This document shows, in pieces, positions 1 to 10,889 of a DNA stretch of 64,000 bases (the stretch's first letter is position 1; every line of letters begins with the position of its first letter). The translations under genes and the position numbers were made by a program. The notes under the pieces are model-generated. The model was not told the origin of the DNA, did not search any database, and saw nothing but the letters and a program-made list of their open reading frames with translations. Source of the DNA: Schistosoma haematobium (Eukaryota > Platyhelminthes > Trematoda > Strigeidida > Schistosomatidae); the NCBI RefSeq assembly GCF_000699445.3, contig NC_067202.1:7435458-7499457 (forward strand), in the 5' to 3' direction.

Positions 1-200
1 ATCAGTCAGTGATCAATCAATTAGTAAATGTATCTCAGTCCTATATGAAGTTGGTCGCAATCCGGTAACGTTTCTGAATGTAAAGTTGTTTCATAAAAGA
101 TTGAATCCGTCAGGGAGCATCAATTCTCACAAGATTACGAGTACATTTAGCTAACAAGTGCCATATAGCACGAAACATAGATCCAGCGTTTCTTGTTGAC
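1..200 (+). repeat. HH3 hammerhead SINE, degenerate, cut by window edge
   Basis: It aligns by eye with the copy at 34600-34790 on the other strand: the same order of 'atctcagtcct', a tRNA-like block with 'gaatccg', 'ctcacaagattac' and then the hammerhead region. Helix II (gtgc/gcac) and GAAAC are kept at about 148-170. The CTGANGA box reads CTAACAA and the cleavage triplet is ATC, so no activity is expected. The 5' end lies outside the window. Confidence 0.6.
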
Positions 201-214
201 TACTTTTAACAACC

Positions 215-415
215 ATGTTATCTCAACATAGTACATGGATTTCTGAGTCATCTAGACTAATGGTCACATTGCAACTTGGTCGATAGGATTCGATTTGCAC
301 TAAGAGCGACCGGAAACACATAACATTGATCATCACGCAGTGACCAACCAATTGTAAATCTAAATGAAAGTTAATTCCACTAAAGATGAATTCGAATATT
401 AGTGCATTATACACT
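215..415 (-). repeat. Inverted fragment related to HH3 5' region
   Basis: On the minus strand this holds a block like the arms of the inverted repeat at 34793-34896 ('tgatcaatgtta' near 'cactgcgtgatg') and a weak B-box-like 'attcgat' region. It faces the HH3 copy at 1-200, so the two may be a head-to-head pair. Divergence is high and the boundaries are approximate. Confidence 0.35.
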
Positions 416-420
416 ATCCC

Positions 421-1200
421 ACTGAATCACAAATGCTACTAACACGTACAAACTTTGACATTTATCTATTGAGTGGACAATATTATTTTCTATTAAATCA
501 TCATCAAGTATGATATATTAGTAATGGTAGGTTAATCAGACATTGTATACATCTAATTATGGATTGACATTTCCTACTAGACCAGTGATATCAACTCAAA
601 AAACGGATAGGTTACGCGAGTTCATCTCGTCAATATTTATCTTCAAATTCAGCTGCTCATGAAGAGGTAGCTATATCGAACGTACTATCAGTGATATTCT
701 TTCACTTTGGTTTGGAAAGACAATACATAGCTGTATCTTGATCAACCTGATTTAGAGTGGTCAGATTATAGAAACAAATAATTTCATTTGATCAGTCATA
801 TACTTTCGTCATTTCCCAATGACGTTTGATCATTTCTCCCACATATAGCAGATGTTATAGGAATCCACACTTATAACCCAAGTTTATTCGTTCATGTTGA
901 CATTTATTCGTTCAGATGAAATTTGTGACATTCCCTTAGCTGCCTTGGGCGCAAATGACACAACAAATGGTTTAAATAACTCTTTTCCTCCCCATATTTG
1001 TTTGTCATTTTTCATTTTCTCCCACCTACATTCTTCGTTAACTGATTATTTACACAATTCTTATTATGTAATTTTTTCAATGTTTTGTGAGTATCACTTA
1101 AAAGTCTATTTATTCGAGTTTTGTAAATATAAGATCGTGGAAATGGTTGAATTTCTTTGAAATTATGAACCGATCAATTATAAACGGTCACTGAGAAATT
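421..1200. other. AT-rich interval without recognised feature
   Basis: No repeat family of this window and no convincing reading frame was recognised. An 88-codon open stretch at 894-1160 has a composition typical of AT-rich non-coding DNA and no recognisable motif. Confidence 0.5.
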
Positions 1201-1204
1201 AGAA

Positions 1205-1335
1205 GTACTAAAAAGATATCTCGTCCTAGTATGAGACTCACCAAGAGCGAGCAGCCACGAACGTGCACAAGGAAATCGAACCCAAGACATTAGATCTAGA
1301 GTACGTAAGCCTAATCTCTAGACCACCAAGTCTCA
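1205..1335 (-). repeat. HH1 SINE fragment, degenerate
   Basis: A minus-strand copy of the HH1 core: 'tcctagtatgagact' is the helix II region, followed by a tRNA-like part ending in 'ctagaccacc'. The hammerhead core is lost. Confidence 0.45.
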
Positions 1336-1649
1336 CCTGTCTCGTTTTTGAGCCAGAATTGACTAGAGTTCTTACTGTTTTGTTATTGTTATCACTACCA
1401 CTAGTACATTTGTCTTCTGAATATGAATTTGTACATTTTATTTATTATGTGTAGTCATCCTACCTATTTAATTACGATAATTTGGTCAGAAATTACGTTG
1501 ATTGGTTTTAATATTTCGATATAAATAATCATGTATATTTAGAGTATGGCTGGATGATAATCTAATTGGAGACAACATTGTTTCCTCATATATCTGTGTT
1601 GCTCTGATTTTCACTATGCGAATATTTAATATTCACCTGATAGTTTAAT

Positions 1650-1845
1650 AATTAAATTCATGAACCGATTGAAACTAGACGACCATGGAAAACCTAGAAT
1701 GGGACCTCACAGCAGTGAACATCCACGATTCCATCCCGCGAGGTTCGAACCCAGGACTTATCGGTCTCACGCGCGAACGCTTAACCTTTAAACCACTGAG
1801 CCAACATCCAACGATATTAATATCTAACTTCACCTGATAATGAAA
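1650..1845 (-). repeat. HH1 hammerhead SINE with deletion of the ribozyme core
   Basis: Read on the minus strand, this has the tRNA-like half (A-box-like 'tggtttaaaggtta', B-box-like 'gggttcgaacc') and the 3' tail ending in 'gaatttaat'. About 35 bp are missing between 'aaaacctag' and 'aatgggacctc'. This removes the cleavage triplet and the GAAAC strand of the hammerhead while the CTGANGA side remains. Confidence 0.7.
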
Positions 1846-1884
1846 ATGTTCATGATATAAAATACAACTCTGTTTGTTTTATCA

Positions 1885-2265
1885 GTATAGGAGTTGTGGA
1901 GAATATTAAGTTCTTGTTTGAGATCATGAATTGATTGGTGTTAGACCACCGTTGGAAACCTGGAAGCACTGGATGGCCGTTTCGTTCTAGTATGGGACTC
2001 CTCAGCAATGCGCATCCACGATCCTGCCTCGCCAGATTTGAACCCAGTACCTAACAGTCTCGCATAAGAGCGCTTAACCTAGTGGACCACTGAGCCGCTG
2101 TCCAACGGTATTCATATCTGACCTCAATCAATCCACAAAATTTCGCGACCATCTCCCATTGTAATGAGGTAGATACCTGTCTCTACCCGACACGGGTTAG
2201 CTCCACTGGTCAAGGCTTCTCACTAGAACTCCGAGAATCCCCTCACGAAGCTAGTCATTACTGAG
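1885..2265 (-). repeat. HH1 hammerhead SINE, near full length
   Basis: The order on the minus strand is a 5' region ('tagtgagaagcc...'), a tRNA-like block with Pol III box-like sequences, the hammerhead at 1965-2012, then a tail 'gatctcaaacaagaac'. The length (about 380 bp) fits the HH1 copy bounded by TSDs at 13002-13391. Non-coding; presumed Pol III transcript moved by LINE enzymes (inference from the tRNA-like boxes). Confidence 0.8.
1965..2012 (-). ncRNA. Hammerhead ribozyme motif, slightly mutated
   Basis: The CTGAGGA box and GAAAC are intact. Helix I (gcattg/cagtgc) pairs with one wobble. Helix II (gtcc/gaac) has one mismatch. The cleavage triplet is ATC instead of GTC: it still obeys the NUH rule but breaks the second pair of an already very short helix III. 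Activity in cis is doubtful. Confidence 0.7.
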
Positions 2266-2269
2266 TACA

Positions 2270-2990
2270 TCATTATGGCTATTAATTGCATAACCTATTC
2301 AGGTGCGTTTCTCAAAAGTGTACAACCTTTCTTTGTACGAGTTACAAAAGAGCCGAATCACAGTCATCGTGATTGCTGACAATATGCATCGAAAAATTGT
2401 ATATTATTCAAATGTCGATTACCGAACTGCTGACATCTAACTGGCAAGCACTAAATATTTATCGCCAGGATCGTCCAAGAAGTTAGAAGCGGAAACTTGT
2501 TGAAATACCTCATGCTGAAAATTTTATATTGTACCGAAACTCTAAAATACTGAATAAAGCCATTAATAATAATAACAATATTAATAGGAGTATTATAACA
2601 ACCATCATTAGAGTATTAGAACGATAAATTACAAAATACTGTAAAGGATAAGTTAGTCCTACTGGTATTTTCAGTTTATTTATCAAAGTGACAACACTCA
2701 AAATGAAGGTCTGAATCGAGAGAAATGATCAACAAGGTTATCTTTTCCACTAATGCGATTGATGAAAGGCTCTATATGTTGTCTTTAATTGAATGTTTTA
2801 TTATAGATTTTGCAATATGACTGGGAATAGATAATAATAAAAATATCCTACATGTTAAATTAGTTAACGGTTATCGTGCCTGAACCACTGAATAGTTAAC
2901 ATAAGATAAAAGTATTGCGTTCAAGATTAATTGTGGGAAACTATTACAACTTGTGGCCTTGTGCCCTATTATTCTGTAATGTAATGATAT
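2270..2990. other. AT-rich interval without recognised feature
   Basis: Contains short (taa/aat) runs near 2565-2590. No coding potential or recognised repeat family was seen. Confidence 0.4.
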
Positions 2991-2996
2991 CGTCAG

Positions 2997-4000
2997 GCAT
3001 TTCACTTTCAATTTGTGTTACATACTACTTACTTATATCCGTCGAAATAAGTAGCACGCATCACATGATCACAAGCTACAGTTCAATGAAGAACAGTATT
3101 TCTGTTTTAAACATTTCTATTATGACCTCATTTTATGGCCTTGAGCCCTATTAATATGTGATGTAGTGTTACCGCTAATTAGAGAACAGTGATTTGTCGA
3201 CAGGATCAATGACGCGTGTGTGGGGCTCGTAATTTTGTCCTCATTTAGACCGTATGATGTTCGTCCGAAAAGCTCTCCACTTTAGTGGCCCGAGATCTGA
3301 CCCCAAGGAGAATGTAATGATGATTGTTGTTGAAATATATATGTCGCCTACCCTCGTATATAATCATCGACTTAAGTCGCGTTAGTCAATAACGCAAATA
3401 AATAAGTCGAATAACGAGAATGGACTTGTGAATACATATACTTTGTATATAAAGTGAATGGAATAGAAAGGAGAGAAACAACGTGCAGTGCAGATGGCGG
3501 GTTAGCCAACACCCATTCAACCCAGCGTTAATTAATAATTATAGTTACACAAAAGTAAGTTACAGACATGTGATGAGTAATGGGATAAGAAATATACACA
3601 CACCTACATGCTCATATAAAAAGTCAAGATTGACAAGCGAATAATTAACAAGGTCAGAATGTGACTCAAGTAGAATGAATAGAATGGGCTATCCGGAGGC
3701 TAGAATAAGTTATATGGGCTTAACATAACAACCGACACTACACGTGAACCCGTAAGAGCAGTCTACAGTCTTTATCGGTCCTTCTTCATGCCTAGCCCAA
3801 TGTGTTAAGACCATAACAATAATCTCATTTTCTGTGATATGAATCATGTATTTCGAACATACTCGGTTTATATACATACCAAACAGACCACATTGCACCA
3901 CAAAATATAGAAAACAACATTTGTACAAGAATTAGCCATAAGTGGCTGTGAATGTGGGAGACCGTAATTAATAGACTGGATATAACATAAGGACGGCAAA
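2997..4000. repeat. Segment duplicated in direct orientation at 22121-23147
   Basis: This ~1-kb block matches 22121-23147 in order and strand: the end of an S300 repeat, 'ctgttttaaacatttct', 'gccctattaatat', a whole LTR-D with the same flanking cgtg, then a shared outer segment with 'agagcagtctacag'. Because the LTR-D insertion and its flank are shared, duplication (or joint insertion) came after the LTR-D insertion. Short indels separate the copies. Confidence 0.75.
3219..3742 (-). mobile_element. LTR-D, solo-LTR-like element with 4-bp TSD
   Basis: On the minus strand it starts TGTAGTG.. and ends ..CCCCACA, and it is flanked by cgtg at 3215-3218 and 3743-3746. About 524 bp, no reading frame of note. 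TG...CA ends and a 4-bp flanking repeat fit a solo LTR. No gag/pol sequence is adjacent. Other copies lie at 7.0, 16.5, 22.4, 36.5, 46.2, 52.6, 55.5 and 58.7 kb. Confidence 0.65.
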
Positions 4001-4362
4001 TAGTCTATGGGTCAAAATAAAGCTTATCATCAGAGGAACATGAATATGCATAGTTTAACCACTTAACATTTAGTAAAGATATATGTATCGTATTGGTTCA
4101 ATAATAGTTCCCAAAAGTTATCATTCATAATTCTCGTCGGGATATAACAGAAACCTCACTGAGAGAAAGATTAATCCAGTTGACGTATACGACGTAGAAT
4201 GAAATGCAAGTTTAATTCATGGGTAATATTTCGAGACCTTTTTCATTGTGTTTAGCTAAATTAATTTTCAGTCAACTCAGAATTCGGACATACCTACATC
4301 ATTAAAATTTACTAAATAATTTAATTTTATATTTGCATAAATACCCCTCCCGGTTCACATAT

Positions 4363-4640
4363 TGTAGTGCACGAGAACACTAATGGAGACAACCAAATGT
4401 ATTTGAATACAAAATTACAGAATCTTTTAGTAACATCTGTGAACCATACAGTAAACACTTCATTTGCAAAATGTCAATCAATCGTCTCAAACTTCGTTGT
4501 TTTTTTAGCTTCCATACCAACCATTCTCTAATCTTCTTTAATCCTCTTCGATTTTCGCAACATTCTGCCACCAGGTATTCCACTTTCTATTGATGATACA
4601 TACTACTTATGTCTATCGATATCAGTAGGACACGCTACAA
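4363..4640 (-). repeat. S300 repeat (hairpin-ended ~290-bp element)
   Basis: One end reads 'tgtagtg.acgagaacac'. The other carries a hairpin of the type 'ctacttat...ataagtag', here partly degraded. Imperfect ~8-bp terminal inverted repeats (ttgtagtg/ttgtggtg) in the better copies suggest a small non-autonomous DNA element, but no transposase partner is present, so the class is open. Confidence 0.6.
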
Positions 4641-5185
4641 TATAACTAAAAGGATACAAATATAATGACGCTCTGCATTTCTTCACGATGCCTTTATTGA
4701 GTTTCCTCTACTTGTCACTTATAGATCATTCTAATTCAAACAATTAAAATACGATAACTTTAAAAAAGAAAAGCAATTTTGGCAGAAATGTTAATAAAAA
4801 CAAATCCCTATTACAAAGTCATACACTTCAAAACGATTACAAATCTATTATCCAGTTCTACGTCGAAGATCAACATCTATGTAGTGAGATTTGTAAACAG
4901 ATTTAATTGCTTAATATAAACACTCTAGGTGATTATCAATTGTCGTAAACTATTTAACTTTAAATAAACTATGTCATATGACATTAGCCTTAGGAGGGCT
5001 GGCATAACGTTTACCAGAAGAAAAAACGAACTTTTACTATAGTGATTTCCATATTGAATAATGTATATCAGTATTACATCTTGATAATTGATAAAAACGT
5101 AAGTGAAAGAGTATAGAAACATTCAGGTTACTGATTATGTTAAATTTTGTATGACAACTTGATCATTCATCATGCAAAAATGAAT
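4641..5185. other. AT-rich interval without recognised feature
   Basis: No recognised family and no plausible coding sequence. Confidence 0.4.
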
Positions 5186-5189
5186 TAAA

Positions 5190-5400
5190 ACTTCACCCCA
5201 CTGCACAAACCGATGGTTATCAGATCTCATTAGCTAAGTGGATAATGTGATAACATTTGAAGCAAACGGTACTGTGTTCGAGTCCTATTGTTAACATCAA
5301 ACCCCAGATACAGATAGATTCAACTGATGAGTCACGTAAAATACAAAACTCAAGTTCTGAATTTCACAGCTAGCCACCATCCATCTCTGCTTATAAACCA
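5190..5400 (+). repeat. Sm-alpha-type (HH2) SINE, degenerate
   Basis: A tRNA-like block ('agctaagtggataatg', B-box-like 'gttcgagtcct') is followed by CTGATGAG at about 5321 and the family end 'cagctagccaccatccatctctgc'-like sequence. GAAAC is replaced (caaaac) and the cleavage region has drifted, so the ribozyme is dead. Confidence 0.65.
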
Positions 5401-5794
5401 CACTTAATTTTGATTAGTTTTCTTTATAAACTGATAGAAATTAGAGAATTCAACAATTACAATCATATGCTTACTAGATACTGGATAAAAGATAGATTCG
5501 CAATATTTTAATGCAAAGTTATCATGTTCAAAAATGTCAGAAATGAGCTCATCAGTAAATGATAGGTTAAGCCATTTCAATAGGTTCATGTAATCAGAAA
5601 AGTGAAACTGTACTAATTGATTCATTCTTCTGAAGTTACTACACTGGTTGAAAGTATTTGGAGATTTCATGTTTGATCACTGGTTTTATTTTAGGTTTAC
5701 AATAGTAAAACATTTATTACTAGAATTATTCATTTGAAGTATATATTTGCATTTTACTACGACTTCGTTAACAAACATTCTTCAATATTCTAAC

Positions 5795-6055
5795 GTGACG
5801 TATATTACTGATGTTGACAGATATAAGTAGTATGTGACATCAATCGAAAGTGGAATGCCTTGAAGTAGAAGGTTGAATAGTAAAGAACGTGAACAGAGAT
5901 TGATTGATATGGAAACGATAGAACAGTCAAATCGGAGACAACTAATGAACATTTTATAAATGAACCACTGAACGTATGGTATTCACATTCTACCAAATAA
6001 CTCTGTAATTTTGTATACAAGCACATTTAGTTTTCCTTATTCGTCCTTATTCCTT
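5795..6055 (+). repeat. S300 repeat
   Basis: The terminal hairpin region 'gttgacagatataagtagta' is followed by the family body ('ggaatgcc', 'gattgatatggaa', 'ggtattcac') and a decayed far end. Confidence 0.55.
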
Positions 6056-6186
6056 GCATCACTATTTATTAACTGAAATGTAAATATTTACAATACAAAA
6101 AGAAAAAGAATAATCACATATCAATAATCAGCAATCATGTTTCATAATATTAAACAGGAAATATAATTGCATGTTGATTTCATACT

Positions 6187-6214
6187 ATACAACAACAACA
6201 ACAACAACAAGAAC
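6187..6214 (+). repeat. (CAA)n microsatellite
   Basis: About eight CAA units in a row. Confidence 0.85.
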
Positions 6215-6438
6215 ATTGATATCCAAGTTACATTTGTTCTAGGTAAGCAGTTATCAACTTATTATCTAACATGTAATACATTCTAAGTACTTGTTAATCT
6301 GACATCCGATACAAGTTGATTTCTTTCATTTGAAATATATCATTAATACAGAATGACACATTACTGTTTATTTATTATATCAATTTAATTTACAAATTAT
6401 ATCATAGTATTTTAATAAATAAATTAATGATTAATTGA

Positions 6439-6729
6439 ATTCATGAGTCAATTGAAGCTAGACCACCGTGGAAAACCTGGAAGCACTGGATGGCCGTTTC
6501 GTCCTAGTATGGTACTCCACGGCAGTGCAAATCCACGGTCCCGCTCGCCAGAAACGAATCCAAGACATATCGGTCTCGCGCTCGAACGCTTAACCAACTA
6601 GAACACTGAGGAGTCCCATACTAGGACGAAACAGCCGTCCAGTGCTTCCAGGTTTTCCATGGTGGTCTAGCTTCAATCGACTCATGATTTCAGTCAGTGA
6701 AATTTCTAAAATCTCCACAAAACCCCTTC
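6439..6729. mobile_element. Fold-back HH1 SINE with 11-bp TSD
   Basis: A minus-oriented HH1 copy (6441-6608) is joined head-to-head to a plus-oriented 3' half (6606-6729). The ~78-bp arms (6441-6518 and 6611-6688) are nearly complementary around a ~92-bp loop. The joint lies on the shared pentamer 'ctgag'. The whole unit is flanked by tgattaattga at 6428-6438 and 6730-6740, so the inverted form was inserted as one piece or formed during insertion. Confidence 0.85.
6600..6645 (+). ncRNA. Chimeric hammerhead motif lacking helix I
   Basis: CTGAGGA (6606-6612), helix II gtcc/ggac, GAAAC (6628-6632) and GTC (6637-6639) are all intact. The head-to-head joint replaced the helix I 5' strand by A-box sequence (agaaca instead of gcactg), so helix I cannot pair with cagtgc. 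Confidence 0.75.
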
Positions 6730-6814
6730 TGATTAATTGATTGTTTATTACTCCTGTATATTGTATTTCAGTTAGTTGGAAAATAAGTGAACATCCATCG
6801 CATCTCTTAATAAG

Positions 6815-7617
6815 ATGTGGTATGTGTTACTGATGCCAACAGTTATAAGTAGTATGTATCATTAATCATAAGTGTAATACCCAATGCTAGTAAGTCAAGA
6901 AGATCAAAGAAAAGATAACAAGAACAGAGAATGATTGGTATAGAAAGGAAAGGACAATGAAGTCTGAGATGATTGATTAACATTTTGCAAATGAAATATT
7001 TACTGTATGGTTTTGTGGAGGCCCGTTATTTAATCGTCATTTAGATCGAACGATGTTGTCGAAAAGGCTCTCCACTTTAGTGGTCAGTGGATCTGACTCC
7101 AAGATGATCGTATGAATGATTTTTATTGCCTATCCTCGTATATAATCATCGACTTAAATCGCGTTAGTCAATGGCGAAATTAAATTAGTCAAATAACGAA
7201 AATAGACTTGTGAATACATATACTTTGGATATAGAAGTGAATGGGATAGAAATGAGAGAAACGACGTGCAGTGCAGATGGCGGGTAAGACAACTCCCATT
7301 TAACCAAGTCTTAATCAATATTTATAGTTACACAAATGTAAGTTACAGACATGTGATGAGTAATAGGGATAAGAAACGTGCACACACATGCGCTCATATG
7401 AAAACAGTCAAGATTGATAATTGAATAATTAACAAGGTCAGAATGTGACTCAAGTAGAATGAATAGAATGGGCTGTCCGAAAGCCAGAATAAGTTATATG
7501 GATTTAACATAATAAACGACACTACAATGGTTCACAGATGTTACTTAGACATTCTGTGATTCTGTATTCAAATACATTTGGTTGTCCTCCTCCCACCACT
7601 TGTGTTCTTGTTCATTA
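6815..7617 (+). repeat. S300 repeat interrupted by LTR-D
   Basis: The S300 body runs from the hairpin at about 6826 to 7012, is cut by LTR-D (7013-7526), and resumes at 7527 with 'ggttcacagatgtta' to the terminal 'cacttgtgttcttgttca' near 7600. The two halves align with intact S300 copies, which dates LTR-D as younger than this S300. Confidence 0.75.
7013..7526 (-). mobile_element. LTR-D inside S300, 6-bp flanking repeat
   Basis: Flanked by atggtt at 7007-7012 and 7527-7532. The minus strand runs from TGTAGTGTCG to ..GGGCCTCCACAA. It contains no coding sequence. The TG start and length match the copies at 3219 and 22361. Confidence 0.7.
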
Positions 7618-7975
7618 AAAAGATAAAGAATTGAAAAGTGGTTAAACTGTTTTATTTCTTATTCTAAATGTATGATAACACTTTTACATTTCATTTAAAC
7701 AGTTAATAACTACAAAATGTATTTCATTCGTTTATATCTCACTTTTTCCAGAAATGCATCTCCGACAAATCACAAAAATGTTTCTGTTAACACATATTTT
7801 TATTGAGAAAGGATAAATCGTTTGATTAAGGACTATAACTCCACATCAATTTTGCTTCTTACAGTTTTAAACTATACATATGCTGGAATATACATGACTA
7901 CAATGCTTAGAAGTGTACATATTTACAATCTCTGGGATAATTGCTGATTTCACTAAACAAATTTTCATTTAATAT

Positions 7976-8205
7976 TGTGGTGTATGCTGCTTACGTTTGC
8001 AAACATAAGTACTGTGTAACACTACTTGATATTGGAATGTCTGGAAGCAGAAAGCTTAGAGGACTGAAATGAAGAGAAAAAGGAAACTGAAAGCATTCAA
8101 GATAACAATAAGAATGAAAGAACAATTTAAAGATGAGCAAATGATGTATCTTATGTATGATATTCACATTTTACTAAACTACTGTATGATTGTGCATGGA
8201 ACAAT
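7976..8205 (+). repeat. S300 repeat, diverged
   Basis: It starts at 'ttgtggtgtatgctgctta' and retains the family order 'ggaatgtctggaagcagaaagct ' (approximate) and 'atattcacattttac'. The far end has decayed. Confidence 0.5.
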
Positions 8206-8490
8206 AAAACGGTTATCTTCACTAAAGTTTTCATTCACCATAGTATGACATTATTTGTCTGGAATACTCCAAAGACTGTGATAAACGAGTAAATGAGATT
8301 AATGCAATTACGATCAAAAAACCAGTAGGTCGGTCACATATGAACAAACTGCAATTCGGCATAAGTAACAATCAATTCAAGTGTCAACAATTCACCACAG
8401 TAGTACACAAGAGAACATTTAAAAATGTGAGAAAAAAGAAATATAGTTAAGAAAAAGCAAGTGAGATGGAGTAAAATAGCAAGTGAGATT

Positions 8491-8767
8491 GTAGTATGTG
8501 TTACTAATGTCGAGAGCTATAAGTAGTATATATCATCAGTAGAATGTGAAATGCCCATCGTCAGAATGTTAAGAAGTTCAAAAAGAAGAGAAAAAGAACA
8601 AAGAATGATTGGTATGTAAACTATAAAACAACAAAGTCTGAGACGATTGATTGACATTTTGCAAATGAAGTATTTATTGTAATATTCTCAAATTTTACTG
8701 AGAGATTCTGTAATTTTGTGTTCAAATACATTCGATTGTCCCATTTGTGTTCTCGTTCACTACACTA
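8491..8767 (+). repeat. S300 repeat, well preserved
   Basis: From 'tgtgttactaatgtcgag' with the ataagtagtat hairpin arm to 'tgttctcgttcactacac'. About 280 bp, close to the family length. Confidence 0.65.
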
Positions 8768-8789
8768 TATGCTTAGATTTCATGCGTCC

Positions 8790-9270
8790 CATTTCATTAA
8801 ATATCTGTGATACTGCCCGAGTGCCCAAATCGAAACAGGTGGTTTTCTTAGTAGGCCACAAACTAAGCCTTCGACCTAAAGGTCTGACCCACAAGACAGT
8901 GGAGCAACGTAAGTAGATCCAATTCCATGGTAGCCGGTGGCCAGGAATAGATCCATAAGCCGTTTCATCCTTCAGGATCGCTGAGCCGATTCACATAATC
9001 GGTTTAGAATCAGGGTTTTCTAACTCCTCTAGGTGGACTGTTTGTGTCCGACAACCCGGTTAAAGCGCTGGATATTCACTTTTTGTCCTATCAATTTCGA
9101 AAACAACACTCCTGTCGCAAGAAGGCAGTGAGTAGAACTTTTTTGACAGTGGCTGTATGCTCGTGGCCATGTGAGAGCATTTCAAGAGAGATAGAGCGGA
9201 CTCTTCCCACCTTCGACCGTACCAGGGAATTCGGGGACAAACAGAGCAAAAGCGAAGATTGGTGCACAAA
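8790..9270 (+). repeat. Dispersed repeat J (unidentified)
   Basis: Homologous to 32280-32705 on the minus strand: 'gtgatactgcccg.gtgc', 'caggtggttttctta', 'tcgacct.aaggt' and 'gagagcatttc.aga' recur in order. This copy has an extra ~90 bp at about 9035-9125. It is less AT-rich than its surroundings. Short open stretches occur on both strands, but none shows a recognisable domain. It may be part of a larger transposon. Confidence 0.6.
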
Positions 9271-9491
9271 AATGCGAGTAATTTTATTACTTTAGGTTCT
9301 CATCATCTACTTACAACCTTAAATATTTTAAAATCAAAGTTATTACAGATATTGACATATTTATAAGAACGAGGGTGATTATAGATGAATATGTGTATCA
9401 TGATGTAGCAAAGATTCTAATAGAGTTAATAAGGCCATAAAATTTTTTGTTTCAGATAAATCAAGTTTCAGGGAAAGTTCCAGAACATTGG

Positions 9492-9575
9492 AATAGTGTT
9501 TATAACTCATAGAGTTAACAAACATTAAATGATTGTGTAATGAAGTAACTGAAAACAGATTAATGATAATAAAGT
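9492..9575 (+). repeat. Direct repeat, left copy, beside PLE remnant
   Basis: Matches 10432-10512 in the same orientation ('catagagttaacaaac', 'aaatgatt.tgtaatgaa', 'aactgaaaacagatta'). The pair brackets the PLE coding remnant and may be the remains of PLE pseudo-LTRs. Confidence 0.65.
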
Positions 9576-9690
9576 AAGATATGAATTGAAATCAGTCAGT
9601 TATGAATTGAATAAAAATGACAATAATGTAATCAGGCTTCAGAAAGAGTTAAAATAATGAATGACTCAATAAATAAGAAAGGGTGTAATG

Positions 9691-9996
9691 TTACCAGGGC
9701 AAATCAAGATTTATTACTGCCTCTTTTTGGATACATAGATCTGGTTCTAGACGTTTGATTTCTATCGCTTCGGCGAATTCCAAAAGATTGAAGTTTGATT
9801 GTTTGTTAATCACCTTTAAATACTTCAGTATATCGACTTCATGTCCTGTGTCAAGGAGGTACCTTGGGATGGCACTGCTGAATACTTTTAATCTATTTGA
9901 CATTAAACGTCTCGGAATATGTCCCCTGAATAATTGGACATAGGCTTGTAGTGACTCACTTTTACCACGAGAACACGATTGGTTTATTGAAAACAA
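9691..9996 (-). pseudogene. C-terminal end of a Penelope-like element (GIY-YIG region), fragment
   Basis: A 101-codon open frame whose end resembles the terminal part of schistosome PLE polyproteins: 'LLDTGHEVD', 'FNLLEFAEAIEIKRLEPDL', then 'CIQKEAVINLDLPW' at the stop. In PLEs this follows the reverse transcriptase and belongs to the GIY-YIG endonuclease half, which nicks the target. The catalytic GIY-YIG motifs and the whole RT are absent here, so this is a 5'-truncated, non-functional remnant. The family call comes from memory of the motif order, not a search. Confidence 0.65.
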
Positions 9997-10130
9997 TTAT
10001 TATTATAACCAATTGTACCAGTGACTGTTTTAATGTGTTCTTTGTTTAACTGTGCTAAAAATATCCATTATACTTACTTCGATTGTGACCTCGCGCGAAT
10101 CCGGTTACGCTCAGTAACTAAGCTTGTTTC

Positions 10131-10173
10131 CTGGCACGATCTCGGTATTCTTTCGATACCACGAGATCGCCAG
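10131..10173. other. Stable 16-bp imperfect hairpin
   Basis: Arms ctgg..cgatctcggtat (10131-10148) and atac..cgagatcgccag (10156-10173) pair with two 2-nt bulges around a 7-nt loop. It sits in a locally GC-richer block (10080-10380) between the PLE remnant and the right direct repeat. Its role is unknown; it may be a structured part of the PLE-associated repeat. Confidence 0.6.
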
Positions 10174-10431
10174 CAAATATATCTCGACTTGGTCCATTAA
10201 CTGACTTCTGATATTTGGCTTCCGGGGGATTTTATGGATATCCTGGCACGCGTTCCTTTGTAGTGGCGTTCATAGTCGATCGCGACTCGACACCACGCTA
10301 CAGGCTCTCCTTTCTGTTCTACCAATGTAACTGTTTTGGCAGATACATGTAAATTTGTATACACACTTAGTAGTAACACAAATTAGTCAACGATCTAAGT
10401 ATCCAAAAATGAAGAATATTTGTGCGAACAA

Positions 10432-10512
10432 TTGAAATAGTGATTATAATTCATAGAGTTAACAAACCATAAATGATTATGTAATGAAATAACTGAAAAC
10501 AGATTAATTGAG
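10432..10512 (+). repeat. Direct repeat, right copy, beside PLE remnant
   Basis: Partner of 9492-9575. Start-to-start distance is about 940 bp. Confidence 0.65.
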
Positions 10513-10889
10513 AGGACACTTACAAGTAATAAATAGTTAACTCTGATAAATCACTTTTCAATACTCCCCTACTAGGAAAACGTAAGTTAGGTAAGAAAAC
10601 AAACAAACAGACGAACACATAACTACTCATAAAACTAGATTAGGTAGTATAACTATTTATTTATGGTCACTAATTCTCATTTGATTATTCTACAGATTTA
10701 TAGACTGAACAGAAATATGAACAGGTGGAAGATCTAAGAAGAAGAAGAAGAAAATAAGGAAGAAATACCGGATAAATAATAATATCATTAAGTAATTGAT
10801 GACCGTAATATATTGCTAATGTAATCTATTTTCTGGTTTATTTATTTTATTCAGGTTTATGTAATCAATGGTTTGATTAAATAGTATCA

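Noticed and set aside
6600..6645. Fully active hammerhead at the fold-back joint
   Set aside because: Core bases are intact, but the joint replaced the helix I 5' strand, so helix I does not pair.
9044..9295. Overlapping open frames on both strands in repeat J
   Set aside because: Mutually overlapping, no recognisable domain, and the second copy of J does not preserve the same frame through this part.
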